NCBI GenBank assembly: GCA_019752375.1
Contig: JAIEMG010000381.1
Location: 1 to 33,895 of the forward strand
Source: Gemmataceae bacterium
GTDB taxonomy: Bacteria > Planctomycetota > Planctomycetia > Gemmatales > Gemmataceae
Reading direction: 5' to 3'
DNA: 33,895 nt
Below the pieces are notes generated by a model that did not search any database, was not told the DNA's origin, and worked only from the letters and a program-made list of their open reading frames with translations. A program made the position numbers and the translations under genes. The first letter of the stretch is position 1; every line of letters starts with the position of its first letter. Of this stretch, positions 30,994 through 33,895 are shown one piece after another.

Positions 30994-31364
30994 ACTTGCC
31001 CAACGCCATCGAGGTGAAGTATCCGCACGCGGCACAGGAACTCGGCTGGCAGTTCGTCTTCGCCTCGGCACGACTATCGCGCTGCCCGCGCACGGGGCGG
31101 ACAGGCCGACATCATCTGCACGAGGCAGCCGTGCAACGCGCCGTTTCTCGGGCCGGTCGTGAAGCGGGGTTCGCGAAAGCCATCCAGTGTCACACGCTGC
31201 GCCACAGCTTCGCCACCCACCTCCTCGAAATGGGCTACGATATCCGCACCGTGCAGCAACTGCTCGGCCACACGGACGTGCGCACGACGATGATTTACAC
31301 ACACGTGATGGAGCAAGGGGTGGCGGGCGTGCGCAGTCCGCTCGATGCGCTGGCGGTGGGGTGA
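30994..31364 (+). pseudogene. Integron integrase IntI, C-terminal remnant
   Basis: About 123 residues of a protein normally near 320-340. It opens in the IntI-specific extra-helix region ([46 protein letters not shown]), which ordinary tyrosine recombinases lack, then [35 protein letters not shown] and the typical end GVRSPLDAL. Catalytic residues present: His and Arg of HTLRH, His of GHTD, and Tyr of IYTH. Missing: the N-terminal core-binding domain and box I Arg. It reads away from the cassette genes, the canonical divergent integron layout. As it stands it has no start signal and cannot be active. Confidence 0.9.
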
Positions 31365-31554
31365 GTTCTTTCTTCGTAAATTCCTCTTGCGAGGCTGTAC
31401 ACGGCTGTTTCAGAATCAAGAAGGGACGATGCGTGCGACGCCGGTTGATCGCCGGGGCACCGTCAGCAAACGGCGTCTATCGGTGAAGCGTCACCGTCAA
31501 CAAGCGGATGTAACGGTGCCGAGGACGACGGTGAAGACGGGTCTACCCGCACTG

Positions 31555-31598
31555 CCCTCGAGCCCGACGGGCAAGCGCTTGCCCGTCGGGCTCGAGGG
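31555..31598. repeat. 44-nt perfect palindrome
   Basis: A perfect 22-bp inverted repeat without loop: CCCTCGAGCCCGACGGGCAA then GC at the centre, mirrored. It lies in the gene-free stretch 31365-31796 after the integrase remnant. The ACGGGCAAGCGCTTGCCCGT core is like recurrent planctomycete intergenic palindromes; it may act as terminator. The 190 nt before it contain no gene I can support. Confidence 0.7.
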
Positions 31599-31626
31599 GT
31601 ATGTTTCCCTTCACCGCTCGCCTAAT

Positions 31627-31787
31627 ACTACAGCGCTCCATTCCGTGGAACGATCCGCGCAACGTCTGTAGCCGCAGGCTTCAGCCTGCGGAGTGGCGTC
31701 GCAGGTGCCGTACATGCACTCCGCAGGCGAAAGCCTGCGGCTACAGACCGTTCCGGTGAATCGTGCTTCCAAACCAGCGCTGTAGTA
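31627..31787. mobile_element. MITE-like element with terminal inverted repeats
   Basis: 161 nt bounded by perfect 11-bp inverted repeats, ACTACAGCGCT (31627-31637) and AGCGCTGTAGT (31777-31787). Inside, GTAGCCGCAGGCTTCAGCCTGCGG and TCCGCAGGCGAAAGCCTGCGGCTAC-type hairpins repeat. The right end matches the half copy at 5631-5676 in 44 of 46 positions. No coding capacity. Behaves like a non-autonomous miniature element; no clear target duplication beyond possible TA. Confidence 0.65.
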
Positions 31788-31796
31788 CTAAGGCGT

Positions 31797-33656
31797 TCAA
31801 TCATTCTGCGGATGATGCAGCGCCCGCGAGCCGATGCGTGCCAGGAAGCGCATCTTCTGGTGGCGCGAGAGTTCCTTCGTGAAGCGGGCCTTGGCGGCTT
31901 CGATCCACCGGCAGGGACGCTTGCCGTAATCGGTGATGACGCGCACCAGGACGGGGCCGGGCAGGCACAGGGCACCCCGAATGTTGGCCTCGATGTCGCA
32001 GCCGGGGCCGATCTCCTGGTAGCCGACGCCAAAGCCACGCGCCAGGGCTGCATAGTCGAGGCGTGCCAGGATCGTTGCCGTGGTTTGCAGGTACGCGGGC
32101 TTCTGCAACGCTTGCATGTAGTGATACGCCTGGTCGTCCAGGATGAAGAACTTGACGGGCAGTCCTTCGCGCGCTGCCGTGCTCATTTCCATCGCGGACA
32201 TCAGGAAGCAGCCGTCGCCGGTGATGGTGACCACCTGGCGGCCCGGCATCACCCGCTGCGCGCCCAGGGAGGCGGGGATCGACCAGCCCATCGCCTGGTT
32301 GTCGGCCGGGTTGAAGTAGGTGCGCGGGCCGTAGACCGAGAACGCCTCGTTGACCCAGTGCTCGGTCATCGTCACGTCGCAGAAGAGCAGGGCGTCCTTG
32401 CAGGTCGCCCGCCGCAACGCCAGGACGAACTGCATCGGATCGACGCCGCACTTGCCGTAGTTGTGTGCCTGGTTGTGCTTCAGCTCCCTGCATTTCAAGT
32501 CGGCAATGTGGGACACCAGCTTCTCGTCCGGCGCGCGCCCGACGAGGTCGGCGCTGGCAAGGAGTCGGTTCAGGAACAAGCCCGAATCGGCGTTCACGCA
32601 TACGTCCGGCTTGACGACCTTGCCGAGGTTGTGCGGATTGGCGTCCACCTGGATCAGGTGCTTGTGCTTGGGGATGGCATAGAACGCGGTGGACACCTCG
32701 CTATAGCGCACGCCGATCGCCAGCACACCGTCCAGATGCTTGAAGACGTGCTCGGCCGTCGAGGTGCCGTAGGGGCCGTAACCGTAGCCCACGGCCAGCG
32801 GATGGCAATCGGAGATGGTCCCCTTGCCGGAAATGCTCGTCGCCACGGGCGCCTGAAGCAATTCCGCCACCTGGGCCAGTTCGGCGCTGTGGTCCATGCA
32901 GCCCAGGCCGGCATAGATGCCCCAGCGCAGCTTGCGATCCGACAGCAAGGCAATGGCGCACTGCACCGCATTCTCGTCGAACGCCAGCGGCGGCGGCCCC
33001 ACCGGGGCGGCGTTGAAGTGGCAGGAGTCGATCAGCAGGTTGTAAGGCACCACCACGCCGACCGGCCCTGGTTCGCCCGTCATCGCCAGCTGAAACGCCA
33101 TGCGCACGGCCGTGGGGATCTCTTCAACCGTCGTCACTTCGTAAACGTGCTTGGTCACTTGCTGGAGCAGGCCGACTTGCGGCAGGTCGTGGACCTGGAA
33201 GAACTTGTACTTGTCGCCGCGTGCCACGTCGCCGACGATGCAGACCATCGGAATGCTGTCGAGCAGCGCTTCGCCGATGCCGGTAAGGGAGTTCGTCAGG
33301 CCTGGACCGGGCACGACGCTGATGACGCCCGGCTTGCCGGTGGCGCGGGCATACCCGTCGGCCGCGGTGCTGGCGGCGAACTCATGCGTCACCAGCATGT
33401 AGGGCAGGCCCTTGGCCTTCATCGTGTCCCACAACTCGTTCTCCTGAGCGCCGGGGATGCCGAAAACGACGTCGGTGCCTTCCTGGATGAGGGCTTCAAC
33501 CAGGGCCTGGGCGCCGGTCATCTTGCCAAGCACCCAGCCTTGCGGTGCGGCAATCGGTTCGGGGGCCGCGGCCTGTGCCAGATGCACCGGCAATGGCGTC
33601 AGGGCGGCGATGGCGGCGGATTTGAGGAGCGTACGACGCGAGATCGGCGGGAGCAT
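31797..33656 (-). CDS. Tat-exported thiamine-diphosphate enzyme
   Basis: 619 residues of the acetolactate synthase/benzoylformate decarboxylase-like ThDP family. A Tat leader (SRRTLLKSAAIAALTPLPVH) precedes the three domains. The N-terminal PYR domain has VFGIPGAQ and the activating Glu in THEFAASTAADGYARATGKP (E92). The central domain is Rossmann-like. The PP domain has GDGCFLMSAME (480-490), but the Mg-binding pair usually read as NN or N-G is D507-D508 here (FILDDQAY). Likely substrates are 2-keto acids; decarboxylase or synthase cannot be decided, and no regulatory subunit gene is adjacent. The ATG at 33656 has AAGGA at normal distance, unlike the upstream Met codons at 33665 and 33728. 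A MITE-like element ends 9 nt after the stop. Confidence 0.85.
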   Translation of the reverse strand: MLPPISRRTLLKSAAIAALTPLPVHLAQAAAPEPIAAPQGWVLGKMTGAQALVEALIQEGTDVVFGIPGAQENELWDTMKAKGLPYMLVTHEFAASTAADGYARATGKPGVISVVPGPGLTNSLTGIGEALLDSIPMVCIVGDVARGDKYKFFQVHDLPQVGLLQQVTKHVYEVTTVEEIPTAVRMAFQLAMTGEPGPVGVVVPYNLLIDSCHFNAAPVGPPPLAFDENAVQCAIALLSDRKLRWGIYAGLGCMDHSAELAQVAELLQAPVATSISGKGTISDCHPLAVGYGYGPYGTSTAEHVFKHLDGVLAIGVRYSEVSTAFYAIPKHKHLIQVDANPHNLGKVVKPDVCVNADSGLFLNRLLASADLVGRAPDEKLVSHIADLKCRELKHNQAHNYGKCGVDPMQFVLALRRATCKDALLFCDVTMTEHWVNEAFSVYGPRTYFNPADNQAMGWSIPASLGAQRVMPGRQVVTITGDGCFLMSAMEMSTAAREGLPVKFFILDDQAYHYMQALQKPAYLQTTATILARLDYAALARGFGVGYQEIGPGCDIEANIRGALCLPGPVLVRVITDYGKRPCRWIEAAKARFTKELSRHQKMRFLARIGSRALHHPQND

Positions 33657-33777
33657 GGGTGACATCCTTGTCGGGTTGTCGAAACCGGGTGCGCATTCTC
33701 CACACAAGCACATCGGCCAGTTCGACACCGGTTTTTGAAACGACTCCCGCTCTCACTTGAATTGCGATCGGAGAAAC

Positions 33778-33895
33778 CACGGATTGCACGGATAACACGG
33801 ATAAATAGCTCTAAGGCACCGCGCAAGAATAACTTGTGCAATTCCTGTAGGACGGATTTCCAATCCGTCCGGTTTTCTCTGGACGGATTGGAAAT
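33778..33895. repeat. Tandem 9-mers and palindromes at window end
   Basis: CACGGATTG, CACGGATAA, CACGGATAA occupy 33778-33804 as three tandem 9-mers, a word common in planctomycete intergenic DNA. At 33850-33870 lies the palindrome GGACGGAT-TTCCA-ATCCGTCC, and its inverse begins again at 33881 and is cut by the window edge. No gene is seen from 33657 to the end. Confidence 0.65.

Noticed and set aside
31812..33662. 616-codon plus-strand open frame opposite the ThDP enzyme gene
   Set aside because: Antisense shadow rich in Arg, Gly, His and Val; the minus strand has clear family motifs.
1..33895. tRNA, rRNA or known riboswitch genes
   Set aside because: No cloverleaf with a recognisable T-loop and no rRNA or riboswitch core was noticed on either strand; a covariance-model scan would be needed to exclude them fully.

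Overview
The window looks like a chromosomal piece of a high-GC planctomycete, most likely of the Gemmataceae. The evidence is the paired PSCyt1/DUF1549/DUF1553 and DUF1501 genes, Tat-type leaders on metabolic enzymes, several small proteins of a kind I associate with Gemmata-type genomes, and many palindromic intergenic repeats. No database could be searched; family names come from motifs read in the translations.

Region 1 (1-18.5 kb) is mostly ordinary chromosome. It holds the PSCyt1/DUF1501 pair behind a good sigma70-type promoter, an enolase-superfamily dehydratase, a polytopic membrane protein with an upstream zinc-ribbon protein, a conserved planctomycete-type protein of unknown function followed by a lipoprotein that joins a CX5R phosphatase to a CxxCH heme motif, a mazEF pair, an MlrC-family metallopeptidase, a Pro/Tyr-rich secreted protein, a HEAT-repeat/beta-propeller protein, and glgC. 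Between the HEAT gene and glgC lies a scrapyard: a CpaB/SAF-type N-terminus fused in frame to the heme-binding C-terminus of a cytochrome P450, abutting a broken DUF1501 fragment on the other strand.

Region 2 (about 18.9-31.4 kb) is the striking part. It reads as a decayed integron. At its right edge is the C-terminal third of an integron-type integrase (IntI), reading right. To its left is a row of small genes nearly all reading left, separated by imperfect palindromes bounded by GCCGAAC/GTTCGGC. Four of the five complete sites are exactly 97 nt; the other is 102 nt. Each has paired outer boxes, an unpaired spacer and an inner stem with one extra base in one arm, the architecture of attC recombination sites. 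Cassette genes include zinc-ribbon proteins, a cupin, an amidase, a retropepsin-like protein broken by one base, a MazF/PemK toxin with its antitoxin, and small proteins of unknown function.

Region 3 (about 24.06-30.22 kb) is a mobile element inserted into the array. It carries a tyrosine-recombinase-like gene at its left end, a mercury operon (merR plus a single gene fusing CopZ-like, MerT and MerP parts, with a textbook MerR-type promoter), a serine recombinase, and a Rep-like gene with an HxxxH motif. A 13-bp direct repeat (GTCAGGTGCAGCG) flanks it. That repeat is itself part of an attC arm, so the element seems to have integrated within an attC site and thereby replaced the C-terminal tail of its own Rep-like protein.

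Region 4 (31.4-33.9 kb) holds a long perfect palindrome, a 161-nt MITE-like element with terminal inverted repeats (a half copy lies at 5.6 kb), and a Tat-leader thiamine-diphosphate enzyme gene. The window ends in planctomycete-type intergenic repeats.
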